Part shown: positions 30,169 to 40,201 of the stretch, in pieces
Position numbering within the stretch: the first letter of the stretch is position 1
How the letters are laid out: each line of letters starts with the position of its first letter
NCBI RefSeq assembly: GCF_014595955.1
Contig: NZ_JABVCF010000002.1
Span: 124,001 to 188,000 of the forward strand
DNA from: Pseudaminobacter soli (ex Zhang et al. 2022)
Lineage (GTDB): Bacteria > Pseudomonadota > Alphaproteobacteria > Rhizobiales > Rhizobiaceae
DNA: 64,000 nt
Direction: 5' to 3'
The notes under the pieces: generated by a model
The model's database searches: none
What the model saw: the letters and a program-made list of their open reading frames with translations, nothing else
What the model was told of the DNA's origin: nothing
Made by a program: the position numbers and the translations under genes

Positions 30169-31045
30169 GCGTTCCCGCTCCGTGTTCGGTGAACAGCTCC
30201 AGCAGGACCGAATGCGGGGTCTTGCCGTTCAGGATAACGACGCCCTCGACGCCGCGTTCGATCGCCTCGATGCAGGTCTCGACCTTCGGGATCATGCCCC
30301 CCGAGATCGTGCCGTTCCGGATGAGCTCCCGCGCCTCTTTGACCGAAAGCTCATCGATCAGTTTGCCGTTGCCGTCGAGAACGCCCGGCACATCGGTGAG
30401 GAACAGCAGGCGCTTGGCCTCCAACGCCCCGGCGATCGCTCCGGCGAAGGTGTCGGCGTTGATGTTGTAGGTATGGCCGTCGCGGCCCGGAGCTACGGGG
30501 GCCAGCACCGGGATCATCTCGGAACGAGCCAGAAGATCCAGCAGGGTGCGATCGACCTCGACGGGTTCCCCGACGAAGCCGAGGTCGAGAACGCGCTCGA
30601 TGTTCGAATCCGGGTCGGTCACCGTCTTCTTCGCCTTCTCGGCGAAGACCATGTTGCCATCCTTGCCGCAGAGCCCGATCGCCCATTCGCCCTCGGCATT
30701 GATCAGCGCGACGATCTCCTTGTTGATGGAGCCGGCCAGTACCATCTCGACGATCTCCACCGTCTTCTGGTCGGTTACCCGCAGGCCGCCCTCGAACTTC
30801 GACTCAATGCCCATCTTGGCGAGCATGGCGCCGATCTGCGGGCCGCCGCCATGCACCACGATCGGGTTGACGCCCGACTGCTTGAGCAGCGCGATATCGC
30901 GCGCGAATGCCTTGGCCAGCGCGGTGTCGCCCATGGCGTGCCCGCCATACTTCACCACGACGGTCTTGTTCTCGTAGCGCTGCATGTAGGGGAGGGCGGC
31001 TGAAAGAAGTTGGGCCTGCGCTTCCGCGGTCTGGGCGATTTCCAT
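30155..31045 (-). CDS. argB: Acetylglutamate kinase
   Basis: This 296-residue protein is full length for Arg[26 protein letters not shown], and [15 protein letters not shown] with a GGMIPKVE segment. It phosphorylates N-acetylglutamate in arginine synthesis. [12 protein letters not shown] at 31045 is the start; the frame remains open upstream but that part is not coding. It is divergent from ruvC. Confidence 0.96.
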   Translation of the reverse strand: MEIAQTAEAQAQLLSAALPYMQRYENKTVVVKYGGHAMGDTALAKAFARDIALLKQSGVNPIVVHGGGPQIGAMLAKMGIESKFEGGLRVTDQKTVEIVEMVLAGSINKEIVALINAEGEWAIGLCGKDGNMVFAEKAKKTVTDPDSNIERVLDLGFVGEPVEVDRTLLDLLARSEMIPVLAPVAPGRDGHTYNINADTFAGAIAGALEAKRLLFLTDVPGVLDGNGKLIDELSVKEARELIRNGTISGGMIPKVETCIEAIERGVEGVVILNGKTPHSVLLELFTEHGAGTLIVP

Positions 31046-31195
31046 GGTCGGGCGAGTCCTCGGCTCGGGGCGTTCGATTTTCGGCCGCGTCTTAGCGGGA
31101 AAGAAAGACGCGGGCAAACGTCGGAAGCGGCCGCGTGCCAAGCTTTGTTGCTCGGTCATCTTACGAGCGGTGGGGCGACCCGCTATGGTCCGCCC

Positions 31196-31708
31196 GTGCA
31201 GGAAGCGATTCGAATAGTCGGCATCGACCCGGGTCTCAGGCGAACCGGTTGGGGTTTGGTCGAGACCCGTGGCAACGCTTTGCGGTTCATCGCCTCGGGA
31301 ACCGTCCGTTCGGACGATAAGGCGTCCCTTGCAGAACGCCTGTGCCAGATCCACGACGGCCTGCGGGCAGTTCTTTCAGCCTATGAGCCTGACGAAGCGG
31401 CTGTCGAAGCCACCTTCGTCAACAAGGACGCCACCGCCACCCTCAAGCTTGGGCAAGCCCGCGGCATCGCCATGCTGGTGCCTGCGCAGGCCGGCCTGCC
31501 GGTGGCCGAATATGCTCCCAATGCCGTCAAGAAGGCGGTGATCGGCGTCGGTCATGCCGACAAGAAGCAGATCCACATGATGGTGAAGGTGCTTCTGCCC
31601 AAGGCGACGTTCGAGGGCGATGACGCGGCCGATGCGCTGGCGATTGCGATCTGCCACGCGCATCACCGGCAGAGCATGACGCGGACGCTGGCTGCCCTGT
31701 CGGGTTAG
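31196..31708 (+). CDS. ruvC: Holliday junction resolvase RuvC
   Basis: This 170-residue protein starts at GTG with [20 protein letters not shown], the catalytic Asp-containing opening of Ruv[24 protein letters not shown] and [15 protein letters not shown] supply the other acidic residues. It cuts Holliday junctions after RuvAB branch migration. The frame is open upstream, but the family length and conserved start support GTG 31196. ruvA does not follow directly: a toxin-antitoxin pair intervenes. Confidence 0.95.
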   Translation: MQEAIRIVGIDPGLRRTGWGLVETRGNALRFIASGTVRSDDKASLAERLCQIHDGLRAVLSAYEPDEAAVEATFVNKDATATLKLGQARGIAMLVPAQAGLPVAEYAPNAVKKAVIGVGHADKKQIHMMVKVLLPKATFEGDDAADALAIAICHAHHRQSMTRTLAALSG

Positions 31709-31712
31709 TGCC

Positions 31713-31727
31713 GTTCTTGACTTGTTC
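31713..31727 (+). promoter_or_regulatory. Candidate LexA (SOS) box, GTTC-N7-GTTC
   Basis: GTTC at 31713-31716 and GTTC at 31724-31727 are separated by exactly 7 bases, the established alphaproteobacterial LexA operator form. It begins 4 bases after the ruvC stop and lies upstream of the antitoxin gene. The 7 spacer bases contain TTGACT, a good -35 hexamer, so LexA binding would block the promoter. I saw no such box in the argB–ruvC gap. Confidence 0.7.
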
Positions 31728-31745
31728 TCCTTTGCCCGGTAGGTA
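31717..31745 (+). promoter_or_regulatory. Candidate promoter of the toxin-antitoxin/ruvAB unit
   Basis: TTGACT (31717-31722) and TAGGTA (31740-31745) are 17 bases apart and fit a -35/-10 pair. The -35 lies inside the candidate SOS box and the -10 runs into the palindrome next to the start codon, so both repressors would occlude it. Confidence 0.5.
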
Positions 31746-31764
31746 ATACCCGAGAGGTATTACC
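31742..31764 (+). promoter_or_regulatory. Perfect palindrome abutting the antitoxin start (autoregulatory operator)
   Basis: GGTAATACC-CGAGA-GGTATTACC is a perfect 9-bp inverted repeat that ends at the base before the ATG at 31765. Toxin-antitoxin operons are typically repressed by the antitoxin binding such a palindrome. GAGAGG within it also serves as the ribosome-binding site. Confidence 0.75.
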
Positions 31765-32034
31765 ATGCGCGTGACCAGCAAGGGCCAGGTGACGATCCCA
31801 AAGGAGATACGGGACCGTTTAGGCATTGGGCCGGGCTCCGAAGTGGATTTCGTGCCGAGCCAGGAGGGCGTGCGCTTGGTCGCGGTAGACGAGGATCCAT
31901 CGAAGGAAGAGGCTGCCCGTCGATTCAGGGAAGAGCTCGATCGCATGGCCGGAACCTTGGACCTCGGCGGAATGACGGCTGAGGAATATTTCGAGTGGAT
32001 TAGGGGACCGCGTGACGACCTCGACTCTCGTTGA
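31765..32034 (+). CDS. AbrB/MazE-type antitoxin (VapB-like)
   Basis: This 89-residue protein has an N-terminal SpoVT/AbrB swapped-hairpin DNA-binding domain (MRVTSKGQVTIPKEIRDRLG, then GSEVDFVPSQEGVRLV) and a charged C-terminal tail (about residues 50-89), the part that normally wraps the toxin. It should neutralise the PIN toxin encoded next and repress its own promoter. It overlaps the toxin gene by 23 bases. Confidence 0.88.
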   Translation: MRVTSKGQVTIPKEIRDRLGIGPGSEVDFVPSQEGVRLVAVDEDPSKEEAARRFREELDRMAGTLDLGGMTAEEYFEWIRGPRDDLDSR

Positions 32035-32431
32035 CTCCAACATACTGATCGACGTGTGGGGGCCGCCCGGACCGATGACGGAATGGTCCAGTTCGGTGCT
32101 GACTTTCTGTCACGGAGATGGCCCGCTGGTCATCAATGCCATCGTGTGGTCGGAACTGGCGCCGCTGGTTGCCAAGGAGGCTTCGCTCGAGAGGGTCTCG
32201 GCCAGACTCGGTTTCGCTCGCGAGGCTTTGCCGTGGAGTGCCGCATTTCTCGCAGGTCTCGCCCATGCGCAGTACCGTCGCAGTGGCGGCTCGCGCGAAC
32301 GTACCCTTCCCGATTTCCTGATCGGCGCCCATGCTTCGGTCGGGGGCTACCGCCTGCTGACCCGGGACGCCGCCCGATACAGCAGCTACTTCCCCTGGCT
32401 GAATCTCATGTCGCCGGAGACTCACCCATGA
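32012..32431 (+). CDS. PIN-domain toxin (VapC-like ribonuclease)
   Basis: This 139-residue protein starts at GTG and keeps the acidic residues expected of an active PIN nuclease: Asp8 in [10 protein letters not shown], Glu48 in VWSELA, Asp101 in [11 protein letters not shown] and Asp119 in LLTRDAARY. VapC toxins cut tRNA or rRNA and stop growth when the antitoxin is lost. It overlaps the antitoxin gene by 23 bases, and its TGA overlaps the ruvA ATG by 4 bases, so translation of the toxin and ruvA is coupled. Confidence 0.87.
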   Translation: MTTSTLVDSNILIDVWGPPGPMTEWSSSVLTFCHGDGPLVINAIVWSELAPLVAKEASLERVSARLGFAREALPWSAAFLAGLAHAQYRRSGGSRERTLPDFLIGAHASVGGYRLLTRDAARYSSYFPWLNLMSPETHP

Positions 32432-33048
32432 TCGGCAAGCTGAAGGGCGTCGTGGATGAAATCGGGGACGACTCCTGCATCGTCGACGTGCACGGCGTCG
32501 GCTATGTTGCCAACTGTTCCACCCGCACGCTTGCCCAGCTTCCCTCCGTCGGAGAAGCCGTGATCCTTTTCATCGAGACCTATGTGCGCGAGGACATGAT
32601 CCGCCTCTACGGCTTCCGTACGGCGCTGGAGCGGGAATGGTTCCGGCTGCTGATGAACAATGTGCAGGGTGTCGGTGCCAAGGTGGCGCTCGCCGTGCTT
32701 TCCACCCTGGAGCCCTCCGATCTCGCCAACGCCATTGCGCTGCGCGACATCGCCACGGTCAGCCGCGCGCCTGGGGTCGGCAAGAAGGTGGCGGAGCGGA
32801 TCGTCACCGAACTGCGCAATAAGGCGCCGGCCTATGCCGGTGCCGCAACCGGTACGATCGGGCTGAAGCAGGAACTCGGCGAGGGCGTCGCCCCTGCGCC
32901 GGTGAGCGATGCGGTGTCTGCGCTTACCAATCTCGGCTATTCGCGCGACATCGCCGCCAATGCCGTCGCGGCGGCGCTCAAGGCTGCGGGGGAGGGCGCG
33001 GATTCCGCCAAGCTGATCCGGCTGGGCCTGAAGGAGCTTGCGCGGTGA
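32428..33048 (+). CDS. ruvA: Holliday junction branch migration protein RuvA
   Basis: This 206-residue protein shows the OB-fold start [31 protein letters not shown], helix-hairpin-helix repeats ([35 protein letters not shown]) and the C-terminal domain that contacts RuvB. It binds Holliday junctions and loads RuvB. The ATG overlaps the toxin stop codon. Confidence 0.96.
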   Translation: MIGKLKGVVDEIGDDSCIVDVHGVGYVANCSTRTLAQLPSVGEAVILFIETYVREDMIRLYGFRTALEREWFRLLMNNVQGVGAKVALAVLSTLEPSDLANAIALRDIATVSRAPGVGKKVAERIVTELRNKAPAYAGAATGTIGLKQELGEGVAPAPVSDAVSALTNLGYSRDIAANAVAAALKAAGEGADSAKLIRLGLKELAR

Positions 33049-33154
33049 GAACCGCCGCCATTAGGTCCCGATCAGGTGGCGGGGGAACATGTTGCCGAAA
33101 TGGAGTTGCTTGCGTGATTGCGGAACCTGCGGACGCGCTCCGTACTGATTTGGG

Positions 33155-34204
33155 ATGGGCGATTTGACCTCCTCCCCACGCCTTATCTCGGCGGAGAAGC
33201 GCGGCGAGGACGCCGACGCGACGCTGCGCCCGCAGACGCTCGACGACTTCGTCGGGCAGGCGGCGGCGCGCGCCAACCTGAAAATCTTCATCGAGGCGGC
33301 GAAGGCGCGTGGCGAGGCGCTCGACCATGTGCTGTTCGTCGGCCCGCCGGGGCTCGGCAAGACGACGCTCGCCCAGATCATGGCGCGGGAACTCGGGGTC
33401 AATTTCCGTTCCACCTCAGGACCTGTCATAGCCAAGGCGGGCGATCTCGCCGCGCTGCTCACCAATCTCGAGGAGCGCGACGTCCTTTTCATCGACGAGA
33501 TCCACCGGCTCAATCCGGCGGTGGAGGAGATCCTCTATCCGGCGATGGAGGATTTCCAGCTCGACCTGATCATCGGCGAGGGTCCGGCCGCGCGCTCGGT
33601 GAAGATCGAGCTTGCAAAATTTACGCTGGTCGCCGCCACGACCCGGCTCGGCCTCCTGACCAATCCGCTGCGCGACCGCTTCGGCATCCCGACCCGGCTG
33701 GATTTCTACACGGTCGAGGAACTGGAGCAGATCGTGCGCCGTGGCGCACGCATCCTGCAGATGCCGATGTCCGACGATGGCGCCACCGAGATCGCGCGCC
33801 GCGCGCGCGGAACCCCGCGCATTGCTGGGCGGCTGCTCCGCCGCGTGCGCGATTTCGCCAGCGTCGCCGGGGCCGAGCAGGTGTCGCGCGCGATCGCGGA
33901 CGAGGCGCTGCGGCGGCTCGACGTCGACGCGCTCGGGCTCGACCAACTCGACCGCCGCTATCTTTCGATGATCGCCAGGAATTTCGGTGGCGGCCCGGTG
34001 GGGATCGAGACGATCTCGGCCGGTCTGTCGGAGCCGCGTGACGCCATCGAGGACATCATCGAGCCCTATCTGATTCAGCAGGGGTTTATCCAGCGTACGC
34101 CGAGGGGCCGGGTGCTGACCGCCAACGCCTGGCGCCATCTCGGCCTGGAGCCGCCGCGCAACGTGGAAGTGCAGCAGGCAAGCTTGTTTCAGGAGGAGGA
34201 TTGA
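33155..34204 (+). CDS. ruvB: Holliday junction helicase RuvB
   Basis: This 349-residue AAA+ ATPase has [11 protein letters not shown], Walker A GPPGLGKT near residue 64, Walker [11 protein letters not shown], and a winged-helix C-terminus ending in [17 protein letters not shown]. It drives branch migration with RuvA. It follows ruvA by 106 bases, on the same strand. Confidence 0.97.
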   Translation: MGDLTSSPRLISAEKRGEDADATLRPQTLDDFVGQAAARANLKIFIEAAKARGEALDHVLFVGPPGLGKTTLAQIMARELGVNFRSTSGPVIAKAGDLAALLTNLEERDVLFIDEIHRLNPAVEEILYPAMEDFQLDLIIGEGPAARSVKIELAKFTLVAATTRLGLLTNPLRDRFGIPTRLDFYTVEELEQIVRRGARILQMPMSDDGATEIARRARGTPRIAGRLLRRVRDFASVAGAEQVSRAIADEALRRLDVDALGLDQLDRRYLSMIARNFGGGPVGIETISAGLSEPRDAIEDIIEPYLIQQGFIQRTPRGRVLTANAWRHLGLEPPRNVEVQQASLFQEED

Positions 34205-34258
34205 GCAGCTAAGGGGAGTTGGCAGGAGCCCGTGGTTAGAGACACGCCCGGCGTGCGC

Positions 34259-35509
34259 TCATGGCAAGCTGCGGATCATATCCAGCACCGCCGACTCGGC
34301 CCGCCTTCCCTCGAACTCCTCGACGATCCCGAACGCTCCGCCATAGGACCAGAGAGACCACGCATACCCCCGCTTTTCCGCAAGGCGGATCATCTCGCGG
34401 ACATAGGCGGCGCGTTGGGCCGCGGGGACGACGTAGTCGTTTCCGTACTCCTGACGGATCATGCCGAACTCGCCCAGCAGGATGTCTTTGGGCTCCATCC
34501 CGTGCTTGCGCGCCCACGCGTCGACCGTCTTGAACGGCAGTTCCATCGCCGCCGAAAGCTCTTCCTTCGTGTCCAGCGAAGCGATCAATTCATCGAGATA
34601 GGCCTTCATGCCGGTGCGGCGTGTCCAGGGCGCTTCGGCATTGATCACCGTCTTAATCCTGGAAACCGCGGCGTCGAGTTCCTCGCGCGGCACACTGTCG
34701 AGCGGGAAGGGTAGGCCGGTTACGTAGCGGATGAAGTCGTCGGCCCAACTCGCGCCCTGATGGGTGAGCAGGAACGGATCGTAGGAATGGAAATCCCACA
34801 TCAGATTGCTGTCCGGGAAGGCGCCCGGGTCGACTGCGGCGAGGCCCTCCGCCGTGCTCCAGCAGGAGCCGCTGAGGACAAGCGTTAGGCGTGTCGCTGA
34901 CGAGCGGGCGGCCGCGAACAGGCGCTGCAACCTGTCAGCCCAGGCGTGCGCCTCCTCGCCTTCGCAGCCCATGGTCGGCTCGTTCATGAACTCGAGGGCG
35001 ACCAGCGAGGGATCTTCCATGGCCAGCGTCCGGGCCGTGCGCCGAAGGATTTCGAGGTAGCGCTCGAACAGTGCGTCGTCGGCGAGTACCTCGCGCGTGC
35101 CGATGGTACGGCCTCCGCCGGCCGGCACGAGATGCATGTCGATCACGACCTTCAGCCCCGCGCGATTGACCATCCGCGCCGACTCCAGCACCGAGGCCAG
35201 AAGATCGTCTACGAGCGCCTCGGCCCGTTCGGAGAGGAAGGGCGCGGGATCGACAGGCATGCGAACGAAGTCGAAGCCGGCGGCTTTCAGGGCTTCCAGA
35301 TCGGATGGCTTCAGAAACTTCCGCCATTCCGGATAGGGCAAGAGGGCCTCGCGATCGCCCCACTTCTCCTCCGGCGGCCAGGTCACCCAAATGTCGAGGT
35401 TGATGCCGCGCTTGGCCGAGAATTCGGCGGCCAGGCCGGGCTGCGCTGCCGTCACAAGCATCGCTGTGGCGAGCAGCCAGGCCTTGATCATAAGGGTCAT
35501 CGGTGCCAT
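34259..35509 (-). CDS. Secreted glycoside hydrolase family 5 protein
   Basis: This 416-residue protein has a signal peptide (hydrophobic run AWLLATAMLVTAAQ, cleavage near LAA) and a TIM-barrel cellulase-type domain. The acid/base Glu177 lies in ALEFMNEPT and the nucleophile Glu347 in LLGEFGMI, as in GH5. It would hydrolyse a beta-glucan or related polysaccharide outside the cytoplasm; the exact substrate is unknown. Two starts (MAPM at 35509 and MTLM four codons? later) are possible. It is divergent from the ybgC gene. Confidence 0.87.
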   Translation of the reverse strand: MAPMTLMIKAWLLATAMLVTAAQPGLAAEFSAKRGINLDIWVTWPPEEKWGDREALLPYPEWRKFLKPSDLEALKAAGFDFVRMPVDPAPFLSERAEALVDDLLASVLESARMVNRAGLKVVIDMHLVPAGGGRTIGTREVLADDALFERYLEILRRTARTLAMEDPSLVALEFMNEPTMGCEGEEAHAWADRLQRLFAAARSSATRLTLVLSGSCWSTAEGLAAVDPGAFPDSNLMWDFHSYDPFLLTHQGASWADDFIRYVTGLPFPLDSVPREELDAAVSRIKTVINAEAPWTRRTGMKAYLDELIASLDTKEELSAAMELPFKTVDAWARKHGMEPKDILLGEFGMIRQEYGNDYVVPAAQRAAYVREMIRLAEKRGYAWSLWSYGGAFGIVEEFEGRRAESAVLDMIRSLP

Positions 35510-35559
35510 CCGGTTCGCTCCTGGAGAGGTGTCAGCCCGAACGGCAAAAGGAAAGCGCG

Positions 35560-36027
35560 ATGAGCGATCATGGTGAACAGTCCGAGCTCATGGCGGGGCT
35601 TACCGGCCTGCTCAGCGACACGGGGCACCGGCTGGCGGCTCGGGTCTACTATGCCGACACCGATTTTTCGGGGGTGGTCTATCACGCCCGCTATCTGGAG
35701 TTCCTGGAGCGGGGCCGCTCCGACTTCCTGCGCCTGGCGGGTGTGCATCACACCGAACTGGCCGACGGCAAACATGGCGAGCGGATCGCGTGGGTCGTGC
35801 GGCGCATGGAGATCGATTTCGTCTCGCCGGCGCGCATCGACGACGTGCTGATCGTCGACACAAGGGTGGAAGAGATCTCGGGCGCCCGCATCACAATGGC
35901 CCAGACACTCACGCGGAATGGCGAACTGCTGGTCCGGGCGCGCGTGGAAGCGGCAATCATAGGAGAGAACGGCCGCCCGCGGCGGTTCCCGAAGGACTGG
36001 ATGCCGGCGTTCCTGCCGAACTCCTAG
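35560..36027 (+). CDS. ybgC: Tol-Pal-associated acyl-CoA thioesterase
   Basis: This 155-residue hotdog-fold protein has the YbgC signature VYYADTDFSGVVYHARYLEFLERGRSDFLR with the catalytic Asp. It hydrolyses short acyl-CoA or acyl-ACP and is the usual first gene of tol-pal clusters. MSDHGEQSE at 35560 was chosen after GGAAAG; 240 bases separate it from tolQ, so tolQ may have its own promoter. Confidence 0.92.
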   Translation: MSDHGEQSELMAGLTGLLSDTGHRLAARVYYADTDFSGVVYHARYLEFLERGRSDFLRLAGVHHTELADGKHGERIAWVVRRMEIDFVSPARIDDVLIVDTRVEEISGARITMAQTLTRNGELLVRARVEAAIIGENGRPRRFPKDWMPAFLPNS

Positions 36028-36266
36028 CAGTGCTTGCGAACCTCGCTGCGGCTTGGTTCGTAACCTGTCGTTAACCCTAACGGTCCATGTAGGATTCTAC
36101 GAAAACTGTAGGGATCGCCACGCCTTTGTTTTACCAAACTTTGTCCTGAAAAGGCCCGCATCGGCACGTTCAGGGCAGGTGTTTGAAACGCTGCGCGGCC
36201 AACGACGGAATGCTGCCAGGGGCAGGCGAATGCCGATGCTCCGAGACCTCTAGGGACGTTCTGACC

Positions 36267-36983
36267 ATGGAAAACCTACCTCTCGCCGAGCCGGGCGTGC
36301 AGCTGTCGATTTGGGGACTGTTCTGGCAGGCCGGCTGGGTCGTGAAGCTGGTGATGATCGGATTGCTCGGGGCGTCGATCTGGACCTGGGCGATCATAGT
36401 CGACAAATCGCTCGCGTTCGCGCGCATGAGGCGGTCGCTCAACCGTTTCGAGCAGGTCTTCTGGTCGGGGCAGTCGCTGGACGAGCTCTATCGCACGCTT
36501 TCGGAGCGCAAGCCGACAGGGATGGGTGCGGTCTTCGTCGCGGCGATGCGCGAGTGGAAGAAATCCTTCGAGAAGGGGGCGAAGTCGCCGATCGGCCTGC
36601 AGAACCGCATCGACAAGGCCATGGACCTTGCGCTGACCCGCGAGATGGAGCGGCTGGAGGGCCGGCTCGGCTTTCTCGCCACCATCGGCTCCGCCGGCCC
36701 GTTCATCGGCCTGTTCGGCACGGTGATCGGCATCATGACCTCCTTCCAGGCCATCGCGGGATCCAAGTCTACCAACCTGGCCGTCGTCGCTCCGGGTATC
36801 GCGGAGGCGCTGCTGGCGACCGCCATCGGCCTGCTGGCCGCCATCCCCGCCGTCATCGCCTACAACAAGCTGTCGTCTGACGCGGGCAAGCTCGGCGTAC
36901 GCATGGAAGGGTTCGCCGACGAGTTCTCGGCCATCCTGTCGCGCCAGATCGATGAAAAAGTGACGCATCAGCGGGCGGCCTGA
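36267..36983 (+). CDS. tolQ: Tol-Pal system proton channel subunit TolQ
   Basis: This 238-residue inner-membrane protein has three hydrophobic segments ([56 protein letters not shown]) and the MotA/TolQ/ExbB fold. With TolR it uses the proton gradient to energise Tol[13 protein letters not shown] at 36267 is taken as the start. Confidence 0.95.
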   Translation: MENLPLAEPGVQLSIWGLFWQAGWVVKLVMIGLLGASIWTWAIIVDKSLAFARMRRSLNRFEQVFWSGQSLDELYRTLSERKPTGMGAVFVAAMREWKKSFEKGAKSPIGLQNRIDKAMDLALTREMERLEGRLGFLATIGSAGPFIGLFGTVIGIMTSFQAIAGSKSTNLAVVAPGIAEALLATAIGLLAAIPAVIAYNKLSSDAGKLGVRMEGFADEFSAILSRQIDEKVTHQRAA

Positions 36984-36993
36984 GGGGTAATCG

Positions 36994-37452
36994 ATGGCAA
37001 TGTCGGTTGGCACAGCGCGGTCGGGCCGCGGCGGAAGGGGCGGCAGGCGGCGCGGCCGCAGCAGCGGTCTCATGTCCGAGATCAACGTCACGCCCTTCGT
37101 CGACGTAATGCTGGTCCTTTTGATCATCTTCATGGTCGCCGCCCCGCTGCTCACGGTGGGCGTGCCGATCGACCTGCCCGAAACGCAGGCCAAGGCGCTC
37201 AACACGGAAACGCAGCCGATCACCATTTCGGTCAACGAGGCGGGTGAGATTCACCTGCAGGAGACCGTGATCCCGATCGAGGAGGTCGTGCCGAAGCTGC
37301 AGGCCATCGCCAAGACTGGCTATGAGGAACGCATCTTCATCCGCGGCGACAAGACTGCCGACTACGGCACCGTGATGAAGGTGATGGCTCAGATCAGCGC
37401 TGCCGGGTTCAAGAACATCGGCCTGGTAAGCCTGCCCGAGCAGGGCACCTGA
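36994..37452 (+). CDS. tolR: Tol-Pal system protein TolR
   Basis: This 152-residue protein has a basic Arg/Gly-rich tail, SEINVTPFVDVMLVLLIIFMVAAP with the essential membrane Asp (ExbD/TolR family), and a periplasmic domain. It completes the TolQR motor and starts 10 bases after tolQ. Confidence 0.95.
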   Translation: MAMSVGTARSGRGGRGGRRRGRSSGLMSEINVTPFVDVMLVLLIIFMVAAPLLTVGVPIDLPETQAKALNTETQPITISVNEAGEIHLQETVIPIEEVVPKLQAIAKTGYEERIFIRGDKTADYGTVMKVMAQISAAGFKNIGLVSLPEQGT

Positions 37453-37461
37453 TCATTGGAA

Positions 37462-38619
37462 ATGAAGGCTGGTCTCACAACATCGGTGATCGCGCACGTG
37501 GCGCTGCTAGGCTTCGGCCTGCTGTCGCTGTCGGCGCCCAAGCCGCTCGAAGTCATGGATGTCGAGTCCCTGCCGGTCGACATCGTGCCGATCGAGGAGT
37601 TGACGCAGATTCAGCAGGGCGACAAGAAGGCTCCTCTCGCCGAGAAGGCAGCACCCACCCCGACCAAGCGCCCCGATGTCGTGGCCGACGCGCAAAATGC
37701 CGGCGACAACGATATCGATACGGACAACCCGCCGACCCCGGACGGGAAGCCAAAGCCGGTGAAGACCGCCGAGGCGCAGGCCCCGGCGCCAACGCCGGTC
37801 GAGAAGCCGAAGGTTGAGGATTCGCCCAAGGTCGAGGAGCCGAAGCCCGTGCCCGCGACCGAACTCGCGCCCGTCCCGACGCCCAAGGAAGAGGTGAAGC
37901 CCGAACCGGTCAAGGAGGCGGAGCCGAAACCCGAGCCGGTGAAGCAGCCCGAGCCGAAGCCGGCCGAGCCCGAGCAGGAGGTTGCGGCGGCGGAGCCGAT
38001 AAAGCCGGACGCCATCGCAGAGGCGATAGCTGAAGAGCAGCCGAAGCCGGCCGAGGAGAGCGTGAGCCTACCGAATGCCGCTCCCGCGCCCGAGGCGCGG
38101 CCGAAGCCTGCGCAGGCGCAGACTGCGAAGGCGCCCGAACGCAAGGCATCCGAGAAGCCCGTGAAGGAGGCGTCGTCGCGTCCGCAGTCGGAAGAGACGG
38201 GCTCGATCGAGGATCAGGTCGCTGCTCTTCTCAACAAGGAGAAGGCGAAGGGCGGCGGCGCAAAGCGCTCCACCCAGCAGGCATCGCTTGGCGGCGAGAA
38301 GACGACCGGCGGCTCGAAGCTGTCACAGAGCGAGATGGACGCGCTGCGCGGGCAGGTGCAGCGCTGCTGGAACATTCCCGCCGGCGCGATGGACGGCGCG
38401 AACCTTCGCGTCTCCGTGAAGTTCAAGCTCGATCCTTCCGGCGCGCTCGATGGCAGTCCCGAGATCATCTCCGGCGGCGGCTCGAGCGGGGTCGAGAGAG
38501 CGGCGGCAGAAGCGGCGCGGCGAGCCGTGGCGCGCTGCTCGCCCTACACGCTGCCTGCAGAAAAGTATGACGCCTGGGCGGACGTCATCGTCAATTTCGA
38601 TCCGAGCGAGATGTTCTGA
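37462..38619 (+). CDS. tolA: Tol-Pal system protein TolA
   Basis: The 385-residue protein has one N-terminal membrane helix, a long low-complexity Pro/Glu/Lys/Ala region (about residues 60-290) that would span the periplasm, and a C-terminal TonB/TolA-like domain ([20 protein letters not shown] to the end). It links the TolQR motor to Pal and TolB. ATG 37462 is preferred; a TTG two codons upstream is possible. Confidence 0.92.
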   Translation: MKAGLTTSVIAHVALLGFGLLSLSAPKPLEVMDVESLPVDIVPIEELTQIQQGDKKAPLAEKAAPTPTKRPDVVADAQNAGDNDIDTDNPPTPDGKPKPVKTAEAQAPAPTPVEKPKVEDSPKVEEPKPVPATELAPVPTPKEEVKPEPVKEAEPKPEPVKQPEPKPAEPEQEVAAAEPIKPDAIAEAIAEEQPKPAEESVSLPNAAPAPEARPKPAQAQTAKAPERKASEKPVKEASSRPQSEETGSIEDQVAALLNKEKAKGGGAKRSTQQASLGGEKTTGGSKLSQSEMDALRGQVQRCWNIPAGAMDGANLRVSVKFKLDPSGALDGSPEIISGGGSSGVERAAAEAARRAVARCSPYTLPAEKYDAWADVIVNFDPSEMF

Positions 38620-38650
38620 CGTCCGCGGATCAGATGTACGAGGTTACGGT

Positions 38651-39967
38651 ATGAAACAGCTCCTGAGGTCCATTCTCATCACCCTGCCGCTCGCGGCGGG
38701 ATTGGCGGCAGTGGCAACCCTGCCCGCAAGGGCGCTCGTCGAGATCGACGTCAACAAGGGCGTGGTCGAGCCGCTGCCGATCGCGATCACCGACTTCCTG
38801 GCGGGCGACGGCATCGGGGCGGAGATCTCTTCGATCGTGGCTGCGGACCTGCAGAGATCCGGCCTGTTTGCGCCGATCGACAAGAGCGCCTTCATCGAGA
38901 AGGTCTCCAATCCGGACGCGGCCCCGCGCTTCGAGGATTGGAAGGTGATCAACGCCCAGGCGCTGGTGACCGGGCGCGTCAGCCAGGAGGCGGACGGGCG
39001 GCTGCGCGCCGAATTCCGCCTGTGGGACACATTCGCCGGCCAGCAGCTGATCGGTGAGCAGTTCTTCTCGTCCAAGGCCAACATGCGCCGCGTCGCCCAC
39101 ATCATCGCCGACGCGATCTATGAGCGCCTGACCGGCGAGAAGGGCTACTTCGACACCCGCGTCGTCTTCATCGACGAATCGGGCTCGAAGAACGCCCGCA
39201 AGAAGCGGCTCGCCATCATGGATCAGGACGGCGCGAATGTGCGCTACCTGTCGGACGGGCGCGCCATCGCGATGACGCCGCGCTTCTCGCCGACGCGGCA
39301 GGAAATCACCTACATGTCCTATGAGAGCGGCCAGCCGCGGGTCTATCTCCTGCAGATCGAGACCGGTCAGCGGGAGTTGGTGGGCAACTTCCCCGGCATG
39401 ACGTTTGCCCCGCGCTTCTCGCCAGACGGCCAGAAGGTCATCATGAGCCTGCTGCGCGATGACGGCAATTCCAACATCTACGCAATGGACCTGCGCAGCC
39501 GCGCGACGACGCGGCTGACCAACTCCAACGCGATCGATACATCTCCGTCCTATTCGCCGGATGGCACCAAGATCGTCTTCACCTCGGACCGGGGCGGACA
39601 GCCGCAGATCTACGTGATGAACGCCGACGGCTCGGGCCAGAGCCGCGTCTCCTTCGGCGGCGGAAGCTATTCCACCCCGGTGTGGTCGCCGCGCGGCGAC
39701 CTGATCGCCTTCACCAAGCAGTCGGGCGGCGAGTTCCAGATCGGTGTAATGCGCACCGACGGCTCCGGGGAGCGCATCCTTTCCAGTGGCTTCCAGCAGG
39801 AAGGCCCGACCTGGGCGCCGAACGGTCGCTACCTCATGTACTTCAAGGAAGGGGCGGGCTCCGGCGGGCCGCGCCTCTATTCGATCGACCTCACCGGCCG
39901 TAACGAGCAGCAGATCCCGACCGCAAACTTCGGGTCGGACCCGGCCTGGTCTCCGCTCCTGGAATAG
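38651..39967 (+). CDS. tolB: Tol-Pal system beta-propeller protein TolB
   Basis: This 438-residue protein has a signal peptide ([18 protein letters not shown], cleavage after ARA), an N-terminal domain and repeated propeller blades with the typical motifs [23 protein letters not shown] and [12 protein letters not shown]. It shuttles between TolA and Pal at the outer membrane. The long in-frame extension upstream overlaps tolA and is not coding. Confidence 0.96.
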   Translation: MKQLLRSILITLPLAAGLAAVATLPARALVEIDVNKGVVEPLPIAITDFLAGDGIGAEISSIVAADLQRSGLFAPIDKSAFIEKVSNPDAAPRFEDWKVINAQALVTGRVSQEADGRLRAEFRLWDTFAGQQLIGEQFFSSKANMRRVAHIIADAIYERLTGEKGYFDTRVVFIDESGSKNARKKRLAIMDQDGANVRYLSDGRAIAMTPRFSPTRQEITYMSYESGQPRVYLLQIETGQRELVGNFPGMTFAPRFSPDGQKVIMSLLRDDGNSNIYAMDLRSRATTRLTNSNAIDTSPSYSPDGTKIVFTSDRGGQPQIYVMNADGSGQSRVSFGGGSYSTPVWSPRGDLIAFTKQSGGEFQIGVMRTDGSGERILSSGFQQEGPTWAPNGRYLMYFKEGAGSGGPRLYSIDLTGRNEQQIPTANFGSDPAWSPLLE

Positions 39968-40110
39968 AGCTCACCCACAATTTTTCTGCCTTTCAACGGA
40001 ACGCAGCGAAGTTTCACCACCTCGCCGCGTTTCCGTCGCATTTTTGCCGTCCCACGTCGGCACTTCGGTCACCATTCGGCATGTCGTGGACGGCGACATC
40101 CTAAAGGGGT

Positions 40111-40144
40111 CTGTTAACCATACGTCGTGAGCGAACTGTTAACC
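40111..40144 (+). promoter_or_regulatory. Direct repeat CTGTTAACC upstream of pal
   Basis: CTGTTAACC occurs at 40111-40119 and again at 40136-40144, start to start 25 bases, within the 234-base tolB–pal gap. Two identical 9-mers in phase with about two and a half helical turns suggest a regulator site or promoter element. The factor is unknown. Confidence 0.35.
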
Positions 40145-40201
40145 TCAATGTGGTTACTGAACGCTCAATGCTTTCACCCGATTTTTAGGAGAGAGGCGGG
40201 A

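Noticed and set aside
31046-31195. LexA box in the argB–ruvC gap
   Set aside because: No GTTC-N7-GTTC or GAAC-N7-GAAC pair is present; the only such box I found is after ruvC.
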